NCBI GenBank assembly: GCA_973895155.1
Contig: OZ316893.1
Span: 20,398,001-20,462,000 of the forward strand
Direction of reading: 5' to 3'
Length of the DNA: 64,000 nt
From: Marsupella aquatica
Lineage: Eukaryota > Marchantiophyta
Below, piece by piece: positions 1 through 9,912 of this stretch. The notes under the pieces were generated by a model. It was not told the DNA's origin. It was given only the letters and a program-made list of their open reading frames with translations, and did not search any database. A program made the position numbers and the translations under genes. How positions within the stretch are numbered: position 1 is the first letter of the stretch; each line of letters begins with the position of its first letter.

Positions 1-2203
1 CCATGTGTTCTCTTATTTCTAGGAAGCAAGACTCTTGAGCTGGTGTGAAGATACCCAAATCATCCGCGAAAAATTGATGGAATAGGGTGAGATTGGTACT
101 TACCTCGATGCCATGCACCCTTCCTGACAATAGAGCTGCATCAAAAACGTCCATTAGAGGCTGGGTAGATAATGCGTATATGAGAGGTGCCAGCGGACAA
201 CCCTGACGGACACCACATGATAATGGAATGGGCTCGGTGAATTGACTGTTTACATGGACTTTTGCTGAGGCTAGAGACATTAAGCCCATTATGTTACGAG
301 TGAGTTGAGTACTCAACCCAGAAGTGATCAACGTCTCCCTTATGTAGCGGTGATCCACCCGATCGAAAGCCTTTGAAAAATCCATCTTTAAAAAAAGTGC
401 CGGAACGTTATTTGTGGAGAGCCAGTCACTAGCCAACCAAGCCAAGGAAATATTGTCGAGGATTTGTCTTCCCGGGACGAATCCAGTCTGTTGGACGTTA
501 ACCATCTTTGGAAGGACCTTGCTGAGCCTAGTTGCTATTAGTTTGGCTATAATTTTATAAGCAATGTTGAGGAGCGTAATCGGGCGCCAATCAGTGAGTC
601 TAGATTTGTCAGAGGATTTGGGAACTAACTTTATGACGCCGTCCAAAAAACCTGGAAGCATTATTCCGTCCGACCAAAAGGATACCAGCATTGCATGAAA
701 GGCAGGGGCTATGAATATCCAACAACTCAAGAAGACTTCTACGGTTAGCCCATCAATGCCAGGTGCTTTGTTCTTTTGGATTCGATTAGCCGCACTAAAT
801 AATTCTTCTATAGTCGGAACCCTATCCAGTAAGTTAGTGTCATCCACTGATAAACGAGAAGAAGAGAATCTCAATATCTTTTTCCTGGCATCCGAATGCA
901 AAATAGATTCTAGGGCATCTGGGGAGTATAGGGAGCGGTAGAAATTACCTACTTCTACCAGAATCTGGTCCCGGTCACCAGTAGAGGAGCCATCAGTGAG
1001 GCGTAGGTTAGTGATCGAGGCCCGTTGCTGCTGATTTCTTACCATGTTGAAAAAGAATTTTGTGGATGCATCACCTATTCCCAACCAGCGGATCCTTGAT
1101 TTTTGTCTGAGGTCGATCGCTTCTCGGAACTCCAAGTCACGAAGAGATACCTCTGCATCTCGTAACTCAGATAAGGTGTTCCGAGAGTGATCAAAGTCTG
1201 CATAGGAACGAAGATGCAACACTTTCTTTCTTAGCAAATCTGTACTTATGTACTTGTCGGATTTTTTTGATTGTATTTCCATGTATTGCCTGCGAAGTCG
1301 TTTGCTGGCAAGCGAGAAGGCTAGTTTCGGGTCGGTTGATGAAGATGAGTGGTTAGTCCATGCCAGTTCCAAAAGAGCGATGTTGGCTTTATCTTTTAGA
1401 ATCCAATGGTTTGCTTTAAAGTAAGACGCCCTTAAGTCCGTCCTGGGCGAGTTGATTGGCAAGCTGATAATACAAGAAAATGAGATAGGACAGTGGTCTG
1501 AGAGCGGCCTATCATGATGATCTGACAAAGATAGTATTCGGTCGATCCATGATCCGCGATTGCTAAGATAGAACCTGTCCAGTCTAGACTGTTGGACCCC
1601 GTTAAGTGTGTCTCTACGCCAAGTGAAGCAAGAACCAGGGACAGAAGGGACCAACTTATACACATCATACAGGTCTAGGCGACTCTTTAGAGCGGACCAA
1701 GCAAGAAGTTCAGACCCCGAGAGTAACGATGAGTGGCCACCCACCGAGTCCTGCACATTTTCAGTCATGTTGAAGTCCCCTGCCATTATCCAGTTCCCGC
1801 CAGGTAGAGAGGTAAGGAGGTCTTCCCAAAGGTGGGTGCGTATAGAGGAAATATTAGAGGCATACAGACCAACAATCCCAAATAAACCAAGATCGTTGTT
1901 AACAACAGCCCAGATAGCGCTACTTATTGGAGATATGCCATGTCTCATTATCTGTAGAGAGGGGTGTAGAAGCATAGCAGCTCCACCCCTACCGAGAAGG
2001 GGGTGAGCAATAATCAATTTGAAACCTGGGAGTATGAAGGAAAGCGCAGATATTAGTCTGAAGTCCGTGGCCTTTACATCAAGAAGGGTGAGTATATGAA
2101 GGGAATTACTCATATCATGTATCCATTTACGTACTATATACTTCCTATTCGGGTCACAGAGCCCGGAGACATTCCATACAGCGATATGTAATTTTTTATC
2201 CAT
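1..2203 (-). CDS. LINE ORF2: AP endonuclease / reverse transcriptase (partial)
   Basis: Starts at the ATG at 2203 and stays in one frame to the left edge, about 734 codons without its C-terminus. The N-terminal third is an apurinic-type endonuclease: it opens MDKKLHIAVWNVSGL, has a GDFNMTE motif near 1770 and an SDHCPIS motif near 1490. The reverse transcriptase follows with KAPGIDGLTVE, the LKMDFSKAFDRVDH block near 380, GVRQGCPLAPLIY near 200 and the catalytic FADD at about 59-70. The product nicks target DNA and copies its own RNA into the break. The thumb and any C-terminal zinc knuckle are outside the window. The ATG was chosen because endonuclease similarity starts there and the ORF1 stop lies just upstream. 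Confidence 0.9.
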   Translation of the reverse strand, partial: MDKKLHIAVWNVSGLCDPNRKYIVRKWIHDMSNSLHILTLLDVKATDFRLISALSFILPGFKLIIAHPLLGRGGAAMLLHPSLQIMRHGISPISSAIWAVVNNDLGLFGIVGLYASNISSIRTHLWEDLLTSLPGGNWIMAGDFNMTENVQDSVGGHSSLLSGSELLAWSALKSRLDLYDVYKLVPSVPGSCFTWRRDTLNGVQQSRLDRFYLSNRGSWIDRILSLSDHHDRPLSDHCPISFSCIISLPINSPRTDLRASYFKANHWILKDKANIALLELAWTNHSSSSTDPKLAFSLASKRLRRQYMEIQSKKSDKYISTDLLRKKVLHLRSYADFDHSRNTLSELRDAEVSLRDLEFREAIDLRQKSRIRWLGIGDASTKFFFNMVRNQQQRASITNLRLTDGSSTGDRDQILVEVGNFYRSLYSPDALESILHSDARKKILRFSSSRLSVDDTNLLDRVPTIEELFSAANRIQKNKAPGIDGLTVEVFLSCWIFIAPAFHAMLVSFWSDGIMLPGFLDGVIKLVPKSSDKSRLTDWRPITLLNIAYKIIAKLIATRLSKVLPKMVNVQQTGFVPGRQILDNISLAWLASDWLSTNNVPALFLKMDFSKAFDRVDHRYIRETLITSGLSTQLTRNIMGLMSLASAKVHVNSQFTEPIPLSCGVRQGCPLAPLIYALSTQPLMDVFDAALLSGRVHGIEVSTNLTLFHQFFADDLGIFTPAQESCFLEIREHM

Positions 2204-2242
2204 AACAGTGAATAACTCAGGGGAAGCGAGAGATGGGAGAAA

Positions 2243-3889
2243 TTAATCAGTCGCGTGGTGATTAGAGGAGAAACCCGAGATAGTTTCAAACTCTGAACTG
2301 GAGGAGTTGCTATCTCTCCCTGACTCATCATCCATGGATGTGGACTCATCTTGAGAGGAGAACCCTCCGGAGGGTTCACCCAGAATTTGGTTGTATAATA
2401 GAGTGGTGTACGCTTTACCTGACATTTTCTTCATCGTGGAAGAAAAGAGAGAGCCCAGATTCTGCTTCCTTTTTAGAATACGGTTGTCCTCAGGATGGAC
2501 CATAATCATGTGTCGCCTTCTGTACTCTTCCATGGATGAGCGGGTGCACAATAGGTCGTTACTTACCTGGGAACGGATCTGATTGTCGCTCCTTGGCTGG
2601 AATGAGTTGGTGGAAATCCCCGTTTGAGGAGCAGCGACATCTTCCCCGATTGCCTTCGCAACAGAGATCCCCTGGGAGGCAAACGGTACACATATACCTA
2701 GGTGCTCCAATCCAGGTTCCAAACGAGGTTGAGAGGGCGCCTCCCAAGGAACAGCAGATGGGTTCAATAATCGGGTACCGAGGCCATTTGAATATTTGTG
2801 AATGAACTCCTCGACCCCGCAGTGCATTCTTGGCTGGAATGGGTTAATGTTAATCCCCTCTGGGATAATAACGATAGGTGGCAGGTTGGTGAGAGGTTGA
2901 CGATTATCGTAGATCAGGTTGTATGGGATCTTGATAGCTGCTGAGCATAGGCCTAATGGAGGGGACGGGAGCAGTCCTGTAGCCAGAGGAGTAGAGAGAA
3001 GTGGAACGGATATGGGAGCTGGAACAGGTGTGCTATCTACTTGTCGATTACTATGTTTGTCCACCAGAAAGACCGGCCTTGTATGCTGTGGCTCGGAGTC
3101 CGTGTAGACTGATTTTTCCTGTTGAATTGCCCCCTGATCAATTTGCTCGGACGAATTCAAACAGTTGGGGCCCACATGGCCTAGGCCTTTACATTTATAG
3201 CAAACAAACGGTACGTGCGTATATTCCACCCGCTGATGGATGGTAGCAACTACTTGTCCCTTCTCATCTCTCAGACTAATAACGAGGATCTCCGGGAGGG
3301 GAAGATTCATGTCCCACAAAAGACAGGCTCTATCATTTGGAGAGGACGAGTCACTATCTGACGCAGGGATGAATTTCAGAACCTCACCCATACTCTCGAA
3401 TACATGCTTGCCACTCCCCTCTAGGGCCAGTTCTCGGTATTTAAGCTCAGCCCACACCGGCATATGTCCCAGGTATGGCGAATGCAGGGAAAAGGCGGGG
3501 TCCCATGGGGCGCAGTATACGTACCTACTTCCGATGTACCATGGAGAGTTCCCCAGAGCCTCCAGTTTATGTAACGTTGAATCAAAAGTGACTAGGAAGC
3601 AGTTCTTCCCAATGAACTTAACGCTCTTCAAACCCCACTTCCTCTTAAAGTAGAATTCCTCCTCAGCCCACCCCCAGAACTGACGATGAGCGGGCACCCT
3701 TCCTGCAAAGAAAAACAGTACCGCTTTCAAAAGCAGTTCAGTGACAGTAATTGATGTCTCCTTAATACTTACCTCTAGCTGTAGCTTTACCTTGGGGAGC
3801 TGGTCTTCCATAGGTTTCTTCGCCGATAGGGAACTTATTGCTGCTTGGCACTCGGAAGAGATAGACCATTTGTTAATGGAACTCGTCAC
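2243..3889 (-). CDS. LINE ORF1: DUF4283-type, zinc-knuckle RNA-binding protein
   Basis: An intact 548-residue ORF. Residues ~45-190 resemble the DUF4283 domain of plant LINE and retrotransposon ORF1 proteins (hydrophobic and aromatic pattern around FWGWAEEEF and CAPWDPAFSLHS). A CX2CX4HX4C zinc knuckle lies at residues 230-243 (CYKCKGLGHVGPNC). The remainder, residues ~250-548, is proline- and serine-rich and looks disordered. In this family ORF1 coats the element RNA and assists target-primed reverse transcription. ORF2 starts 39 bases after its stop. The first ATG of the ORF is used; a start some 25 codons further in (MEDQLPK) cannot be excluded. Confidence 0.88.
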   Translation of the reverse strand: MTSSINKWSISSECQAAISSLSAKKPMEDQLPKVKLQLEVSIKETSITVTELLLKAVLFFFAGRVPAHRQFWGWAEEEFYFKRKWGLKSVKFIGKNCFLVTFDSTLHKLEALGNSPWYIGSRYVYCAPWDPAFSLHSPYLGHMPVWAELKYRELALEGSGKHVFESMGEVLKFIPASDSDSSSPNDRACLLWDMNLPLPEILVISLRDEKGQVVATIHQRVEYTHVPFVCYKCKGLGHVGPNCLNSSEQIDQGAIQQEKSVYTDSEPQHTRPVFLVDKHSNRQVDSTPVPAPISVPLLSTPLATGLLPSPPLGLCSAAIKIPYNLIYDNRQPLTNLPPIVIIPEGININPFQPRMHCGVEEFIHKYSNGLGTRLLNPSAVPWEAPSQPRLEPGLEHLGICVPFASQGISVAKAIGEDVAAPQTGISTNSFQPRSDNQIRSQVSNDLLCTRSSMEEYRRRHMIMVHPEDNRILKRKQNLGSLFSSTMKKMSGKAYTTLLYNQILGEPSGGFSSQDESTSMDDESGRDSNSSSSEFETISGFSSNHHATD

Positions 3890-4500
3890 TTTATCAAGAG
3901 CGGCCGTGTTGATGGGGGCCTAAACTCCCTGAATAGCCTCACGCCTATCTGCGTCTGTGTCCCCAGTTCGTGCATTATCCAGAGCTAATACCCTAGTTGC
4001 TGCGGTTGATTGTGCACGTGCATTGTCACGCATTGCACATTCTATTCCCTCTGCCTTGAAGATCTCGCTTAACTTCGCCATTGTGGATGAGTGCGTTTGA
4101 TGCTCGGTTTGATGATGGGAGCAAATCTGATTTCCAATTGAAAACTTCCTATATGAGGTACGCACTTAGATTTTTGGTGTTCTGTTGGGTTATACTTGTT
4201 ACTTGTTGGGCACAGTTAACTTCTTCTTTTAAGTTGTGTGATTTCGAAGATTAGGATTATATTACGGACATAGGTGTGGGCCACGCGTCTTATTGTTATA
4301 ATTCTTGGGCGTGAGATGGTATTGTGTAACTCTGCGCTGCATGTCTCCCAGAGTACTTGTATTGTGACCGTTTTAACCTTCTTCCATTTAGATTCGATAC
4401 TGGGAAGGTATTCTCATGTGTTTGGATGAAGTAAATATTCTGATGTGGACTATTACCCTTCTTGTGTAGAGAAATATACACACTTTTTATATACAAAGGG
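3890..4500 (-). other. LINE 5' region and flank, no clear gene
   Basis: Upstream of ORF1 lies an 81-codon minus-strand ORF (4165 to 3920; MAKLSEIFKAEGIECAM inside it). It is in a different frame from ORF1 and has no recognised domain. It may be part of the LINE 5' leader. From 4170 to 4500 I see no gene, only AT-rich sequence that probably includes the element boundary. Confidence 0.35.
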
Positions 4501-4504
4501 ACCA

Positions 4505-4700
4505 AACAGAGTACAAATGAACAAACAAAAGAGGGCCCAAGTGGACAAAACCAATCGAAAAAGAAGTGAGCAAAAGGGAACCACTAAACACCAAGAAAGA
4601 GGAACTAAAAGTAAGAAATGAACAATAGGGAACCCCTAAAAACCAAGAAAGAGAGAGAGACTAAAACTAACCCAAGCGGACCGAGGTCCTCATCATTCCT
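4505..4700. repeat. A-rich imperfect tandem repeat
   Basis: Two imperfect units of roughly 60-70 bases, each with the core ACCAAGAAAGAG (near 4590 and 4642) followed by AACTAAAA or GACTAAAAC. On the minus strand this is pyrimidine-rich and lies just downstream of the broken LINE ORF at 4719-6045, so it may be that element's 3' untranslated region. Confidence 0.5.
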
Positions 4701-4718
4701 ACCGATTGTGGCAAAAAG

Positions 4719-6045
4719 CTAATGGTCCACATCAAGAGTCAAAACTAGATCGGCAAGTGGGATTGGAACATCCTCAAGGGGAGCTAGCCGCTGCGGAGGC
4801 ACACTAGCACCCACTGTAAGAGATCGACGATAGATGGCCCGAGCTTGAGCACGCTGTAAGGTGACTGAAATGCGTTGGCGAAAGTGCATGGTCAAAATAG
4901 AAAGCGGGGGTCCGGTGGGACCCATTCGGCCATGAACATCCCGGGCAGCTTGCCGAAGAAGCCCATCAAACTGAGGATGAAGACGCCCAAATAGCTCCAC
5001 AGCAAGGGGGAGGAAGCTGTCGGATGAAGCTCGTGCAGCATATTTGGCCTCCTTCGTTGTTGCCGCACGTGACGCTGCTGCCCCTGCCGTAGTTGCCGCT
5101 GTCCCAATGATGTCTTGGCGCAATGGGTTTGCCACCACAACATCTGCCAAAGTACGTTGACCCTCACGGACCATGGTAAGATCCACCCGTAACCGCTGTG
5201 ATGGAGGACCAGGTAACTCGAGTACCACCTCCCGCCGCACGCATACCAAAGAGCCAGAGAGAACCTGAGCAATCGCATCTCGCACAGCATCGTGAACAAT
5301 AATGGTTTCACCTCCCAAACTGCACCGAAGAAGATGGACACCTGTGGCATCACAAGGCTTCCCACAAGTGCAAGAAGGAGGTAAACCTGCAAGAAGTGGG
5401 TGGGGCAGCCCCAGACGAAGACGCATGGCTGTGGAGAACTCCGTTGAAGACATCCGCAAATGAGGAATGACTGGATTGGCCTGAAGCCATCCACCTGCGC
5501 CCTTCCCTCCGGAAGAAAGAATCCGAGCTCGGTCCGTGTCAGGTGCCTCGGAGAGGATGCTGGAAAGGGTGAAAGTGTGCATACGCCCAGCGAGGTCTGC
5601 CTGAAGACGAACGGGATCCAAGGATAAAAACTCCTGGAAAGAAGGTAACGCGGTGCGAACGGGATCTGGTAATGAGGACCGCGCTGCGCGCAAATGAACC
5701 TGAAACGGGAGGGAACCCTCCTCTACCTCCATGAGAGATGAAAGTAAAAAAGGGCGATCCTCAATAAGAAAACGATCGGCCAACAACGAGAAGGCGGCCG
5801 CCCATGCACCCAAAAAGGCCAAAGGTGCAAGGCTCTCAATGGAAGTAAGCCCAAAACCACCCTGCGAAATAGGAAGATGGAGTTGTCGATGAAGCCACGG
5901 AGATGAGAGCAACGTACCCGGACCTAAAAGAGAGGCCAGGGTCTGACGAATGGAGACATCAAATGCTCGAAGGTGGAGACAAAGATCCTCGGTAGGGGGA
6001 TGCGTCCTAGCCAGATAAGACGCACGAGGGTGGATGTGTTACTTC
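4719..6045 (-). pseudogene. C-terminal fragment of a second LINE-type reverse transcriptase
   Basis: An open 397-codon ORF (5912 to 4719) whose frame continues upstream, without an ATG, to a stop near 6046. It begins ...LCLHLRAFDVSIRQTL and has LPISQGGFGLTSIESLAPLAFLGAWA, the thumb/connection region after the reverse transcriptase core in many non-LTR elements. A cysteine/histidine cluster follows (CTCGKPCDATGVHLLRCSLGG then HDAVRDAIAQVL), matching the known C-terminal CxCG...GxHxLxCxxGG...HNxVRD module of these proteins. The catalytic YADD domain is absent, so this is a 5'-truncated copy, as LINE insertions often are. Base composition is more GC-rich than the neighbouring LINE at 1-4165, so it belongs to a different family. 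Family assignment below non-LTR level is uncertain. Confidence 0.75.
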
Positions 6046-6046
6046 C

Positions 6047-6380
6047 TGTTTTATTCGATCTGATCTGCGGCATGCGTAAGTATTCCTTCTGGGAGTTTCG
6101 TACCGGTACCTTGGGAATATATCTTACACTTTTCGCTGATGATTTTGAGTCCTGATTCTCCTGCCTCCATCGGATTTTTGGTTCGTACGTCTCTTGGAAC
6201 CTGTCACCAATCGTCATATGCCCAATATTTGAAATCAGTGCTAATCCTTCTTTTTAGTTTAATCTTGATTGCTGTTCTTGGGAACGTTCTTCTGTGCGTT
6301 ACCTGAATTAGCATAACTTCAGTTTGTTGTGATTGTTATTCCTGTCCTAAATTACACATGGATTTACGTACTATTGCACT
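6047..6380. other. No gene seen
   Basis: Short ORFs on both strands with no recognised domain. The plus-strand ORF at 5973-6155 ends in FADDFES, which looks like a reverse transcriptase motif by chance; nothing around it matches the enzyme. Confidence 0.4.
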
Positions 6381-6662
6381 TTACTTATAAGCAGATTCAT
6401 TCGTGCTGTTGGCCCTAGGACGTCGCCTACTCCATCGTTTTGCTTTGGAAGACTTTGTTAAGCTCCTAGACAATTTATCTTGAGACTGCATGTTTTGAAT
6501 TGAACATTTGCGCATTTGCACAGAGTACTTATCTTTCAGGTTGATAGCGTCGTGGGTTTTCGGCTCGACAGCAGCAATGGCCATGTGGCTGCTCTTTTCA
6601 CCAACTTTGCTCCGCTTTACTTCGCTCCCGCTCCCGCTCCCGCTCCGGTCCCCTTCCTCCAT
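6381..6662 (-). CDS. Hypothetical 93-residue ORF, doubtful
   Basis: Starts MEEGDRSGSGSGSEVKRSK; the glycine-serine run comes from a CCGCTC-type simple repeat at 6622-6650. The middle contains AIAAVEPKTHDAINLKDKYS and the C-terminus is basic (KAKRWSRRRPRA). I do not recognise a family. It could be the first exon of a host gene fragment, a captured piece, or chance. No splice structure or neighbouring exon supports it. Confidence 0.2.
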   Translation of the reverse strand: MEEGDRSGSGSGSEVKRSKVGEKSSHMAIAAVEPKTHDAINLKDKYSVQMRKCSIQNMQSQDKLSRSLTKSSKAKRWSRRRPRANSTNESAYK

Positions 6663-6762
6663 CTGGCCAAAGCTCTGGAATGATCTTCAAAACCTAAGTT
6701 AACAAAGATAAATAGATAAAGTAGAGATTTAGGTTTCAATTGGTGTTCTACGTAAATTCCCT

Positions 6763-7190
6763 TTCTACTTTCACTCGAAATATTTTCCTCTATTTAGCAG
6801 TACCTTAGAAGTCTGACATTAGCCAATTCATGTGGTGGGTTTTGTAGTTTTAGAGGAAAAATCTGACATTCAAATGTCCCATAGTAAGTTGAAACCGAGG
6901 TGAATCACCAAGATGAGGAAATAATGATATTTCTTCTATAGAAAACATTTTGAACTGCAGTAAGAGGGCAGTTCCACGCAGATCTTTGAGCTCTTGCATA
7001 TTGATATATGAACCCCCGACAAGCTATCAAATTTCAACTAGGAGTATTGCAAAGCAAATCACACTTTTCCACTTTGTATATATCATTTTAAAACATCAAT
7101 CATTTGTAATTTAAGTTAGTAAAACTATAATACAAGATCCTCACTTTTTACGTGTGGCAGTCGTACAACATAGCAGTTTCTATGCCAAAA
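6763..7190. other. AT-rich, no gene seen
   Basis: AT-rich sequence with stops in all frames. No repeat, RNA gene or transposon end that I can support. Confidence 0.4.
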
Positions 7191-7350
7191 AAATCAGGAA
7201 AGCAAAGCTAGAAGGGGTAATGAGAAACAAGCCAAAGATATCAAAAGATGTTGTCATGTAAAAGATGTTATTGCACAAAAGATGTCCTTAAGTAAAACAT
7301 ATTATTTATGGAATAAATGATGTTATGCAAAAGATATCAATGTGTAGAAG
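7191..7350 (-). repeat. Degenerate AAAAGATGT repeat array (inverted relative to 12.7-14.4 kb)
   Basis: Repeated AAAGATGTT, AAAGATGTCC and AAAGATATC words about every 17-25 bases, with interspersed GCACA or ATGTA. This is the reverse complement of the ACATCTTTT array at 12,735-13,600. Confidence 0.55.
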
Positions 7351-7475
7351 ATCAAAACTAAAGCCTTGATGAATCTCCACTTTGTCTCTGAAGCCCAAAT
7401 GGATTGGCAAGGCTTGGATGGACTTGCTTACAACACTTCAATTGACTCAAATAACATGAAATGTGACCTAAAACC

Positions 7476-7675
7476 CAGGGCCCTCACTCCGTGTAAAAGA
7501 AGTGGACCCCCTGCAATTGGGCCCTTTTCATGTTTACCCCTTGTTATTTCCATTTTACCATTAAAAGTTCCTTTATTACCGATAATAATTATAATTATTA
7601 GTTCAAAATGAATAAAAACTACCCTTCGAGCGTTCGCACATCCTCTATGTATTAGTTAAGACTGAGGGCCCAGGG
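7476..7675 (+). mobile_element. MULE-type MITE, copy 1 (200 bp)
   Basis: Flanked by a perfect 9-bp direct repeat CCTAAAACC (7467-7475 and 7676-7684), the target duplication length typical of Mutator-like elements. The ends are short inverted repeats: CAGGGCCCTCACT at the left and the reverse complement of ACTGAGGGCCCAGGG at the right. A second copy lies at 14,596-14,793 in the same orientation with the same interior (CCCCTTGTTATTT, ATAATTATAATTATTAG). There is no ORF; it would need a transposase supplied from elsewhere. Confidence 0.85.
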
Positions 7676-7964
7676 CCTAAAACCGGTCTCCTTACCATTT
7701 GCAGCCACTTTCAATTACATTACTGAACCGGTTTTGTTGGTAACTTGACGACTTGATGATCTTGAACTTGAAAAACGTCAAAACATCATGCCATTACTCA
7801 GGATCACCATGACATATCGACTACATTCTCCCCAAGGTAGTCAAAGTCATCAACTGCAATCTGCAATTGGTTCCATTTCTGTTTTGGTGTCAAAGCAACA
7901 ATTGCTGTACTCAGGCCCTGGGGATGGGCAGGGACAATGTCTCTGTCGATCCGGGCTTTCATTT

Positions 7965-8055
7965 TGTAGAAGATGACATTGCAAAAAATTAGTTTTGTGT
8001 TAAAAAAACATCGTTACACAAAAGATGATATTATGTAAAAGATGTTGTCATAAGT
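7965..8055 (-). repeat. Short AAAGATGT repeat patch
   Basis: Four to five degenerate units (GAAGATGACATTGCAAAAAA, then AAAGATGATATTATG and AAAGATGTTGTCAT), the same family and orientation as 7191-7350. Confidence 0.5.
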
Positions 8056-9140
8056 GGTGATCCCTCATATATGCATCCCTAAACCCTACCACCCCGGCCA
8101 AGAGTAGCTTGGCCCCAACCCCTTGCTCTTTCATCCAAATACATATGAAAATTTTCCAAATATATTTATTTTCATAGAATATACTCATTTCATGAGAGTA
8201 CACATTGGAGGGGAGAGTAAACTCTACTTGCACTACATGACACATGGGAGTACATTGGGGCAAGAGAAATGGTCCCTTGTAGATGGCGAGTAGGGTTTTC
8301 AAGGGAAGGGAGTGTACTTGCAAGTACAGTGATCAAGCGGAGGATCAAGAAGGATTTTCCACTCCATTTAGATTTTCCCCTCGATGAGCCTCCTATGCAG
8401 TTTATTCTAGAGCTCCACCAAACTTTTCAGTTCACAGTCCAGTAGGGTTTTTTAGGTTGTTGTTTGCTTCTTAGTCTTTTGGGTGATACTCCTTGACTTG
8501 TTGAGACTCTTGGGGTCTTTCTCTTCCCCCCTTTATTGGGTTCTTTTGTCTTTGGGACCATGTTTCCCTATTTTGGCATTCTTGTCTTTTTGACATAGTG
8601 ATTTATATAATATAATATATTTATGGTAACATTGAACTCATTAATATGTAATAAGTATATTTTATTACGTTTAAATAGTAAAATACCAGGTTGTAGAATG
8701 GGCCAGTTATATCAAGAGTGGGAATACCAATGATTACTTTCTTGATATTTGATATTGAGAATTGGGAAAGCCAACTGCATAAGATTTTGGTTAAAAAAAC
8801 AAACGAGACGTGGCTATTGCCTACACCTAGCATGTGCGCACTCGGTGAATTCCCACTCTAAATATACCATGCAACGTGTACACTCCCTTTTCACCTTTAA
8901 CTGCAATCAAGCACCATTGCCCATCATGTCATACTCTTAAATAAATAGATATCGTCTTGTACGGATGGCACACCATACTGTAATTGCACCAATGTGCAAA
9001 GCTGGTCCCACGTTTCCCCTGGGCAATATGGGAACTGCGCCTAGTCTGTCCTTTGTGGTCCATGCACCATAAAATGTAGGAGGATGGCATGACCATCTGT
9101 CACCTGGCATTCACTCGTTGAGCGAATTTTTCATACCATG
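8056..9140. other. No gene seen
   Basis: AT-rich sequence with several ORFs under 95 codons and no recognisable protein. A TATATAATATAATATATT run occurs near 8603. Confidence 0.4.
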
Positions 9141-9144
9141 ATAT

Positions 9145-9300
9145 CACTCATAGGTGTCTCGCTGTTGCTTTTTGATGTCCAAAATATTCAGATGCTTGGT
9201 CTGTCTCCCATCTTGTGTATGCTATCCAAAAATCACTCATAGGTGCCTCGCTCTTGTTTTTTAATGTCCAAATTATTCAGATGCCTGGCATAAACAAATC
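9145..9300 (+). repeat. Direct duplication, unit ~87 bp
   Basis: The block TCACTCATAGGTGTCTCGCT...TTTTTGATGTCCAAAATATTCAGATGC recurs at about 9232-9285 with a few substitutions (TCACTCATAGGTGCCTCGCT and AATGTCCAAATTATTCAGATGC). Confidence 0.7.
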
Positions 9301-9394
9301 ATGTGAGGCACGGTGATCTATTAGCTAGGCATGCTTTCAGGGCCTACAACGACAATAATTGTGAGCTAAGTTCTCCTAGTGACCCTCCTATGGG

Positions 9395-9500
9395 GCTTCC
9401 TTTGAAGCTCGACAAGGCTTTATTGCAGTTTGATTCTCCGTAGGTGTTTTGAAGCTCGATAAGGCTTTCCAGTTTGATGCTCTGTAGGGCTTTATGGTAC
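9395..9500 (+). repeat. Imperfect direct duplication, unit ~45 bp
   Basis: TTTGAAGCTCGACAAGGCTTT...CAGTTTGATTCTCCGTAGG is followed by TTTGAAGCTCGATAAGGCTTTCCAGTTTGATGCTCTGTAGG in the same orientation. Confidence 0.65.
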
Positions 9501-9628
9501 TTATTTTGTTGTTGTCGGGACTCTTGAGCGTTTTGGTTCTTAGGCTTGTTTTTTTCATTGTTTTCTCACTATTACGTACTGGGTCTCTCACCTTTGCGAC
9601 GTTGACTCCCATATGGTTCTTGGTAGTG

Positions 9629-9650
9629 TTATATATATATATATATATTT
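9629..9650. repeat. (AT)n microsatellite
   Basis: About nine AT dinucleotides in a row. Confidence 0.9.
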
Positions 9651-9912
9651 CTCATTGTAAGTTTATTCTGCAATGTGTGGCATCATGTCACTTACAACCT
9701 ACTAGCCCCAACTATCCATTCGTTGAACGTGAATAAAGATGAGGACAATAAGTGTCGACAAAAGATATTCCCCAATGTAATAAGAATAATATATCAATAG
9801 ACAGAAAGAAAACCCCACTTGACAGATTTCTCCATCAAGAGGAAGATCGGGCATACAAAGTTTCATGGCAGAAAATTAGTGGAGCAAGGGTCAGGAAACC
9901 AAAACAGTTGAG

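Larger units (their letters stand above)
1..4165 (-). mobile_element. Plant L1-type LINE retrotransposon, 3' part beyond window
   Basis: The minus strand carries the order expected for a plant L1-like non-LTR retrotransposon: a short 5' region, ORF1 (RNA-binding, 3889 to 2243), a 39-base gap, then ORF2 (endonuclease and reverse transcriptase, 2203 to the left edge). The 3' end, poly(A) tail and target duplication lie outside the window. Both ORFs read without an internal stop where I checked them, so this is a fairly young copy. The 5' limit is not sharp; 4165 is the start of a small ORF and only a working boundary. Confidence 0.85.

Noticed and set aside
5973-6155. Plus-strand ORF ending YLTLFADDFES as a reverse transcriptase
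   Set aside because: Only the four FADD residues fit; surrounding residues do not, and it overlaps the upstream edge of a clear minus-strand LINE fragment.
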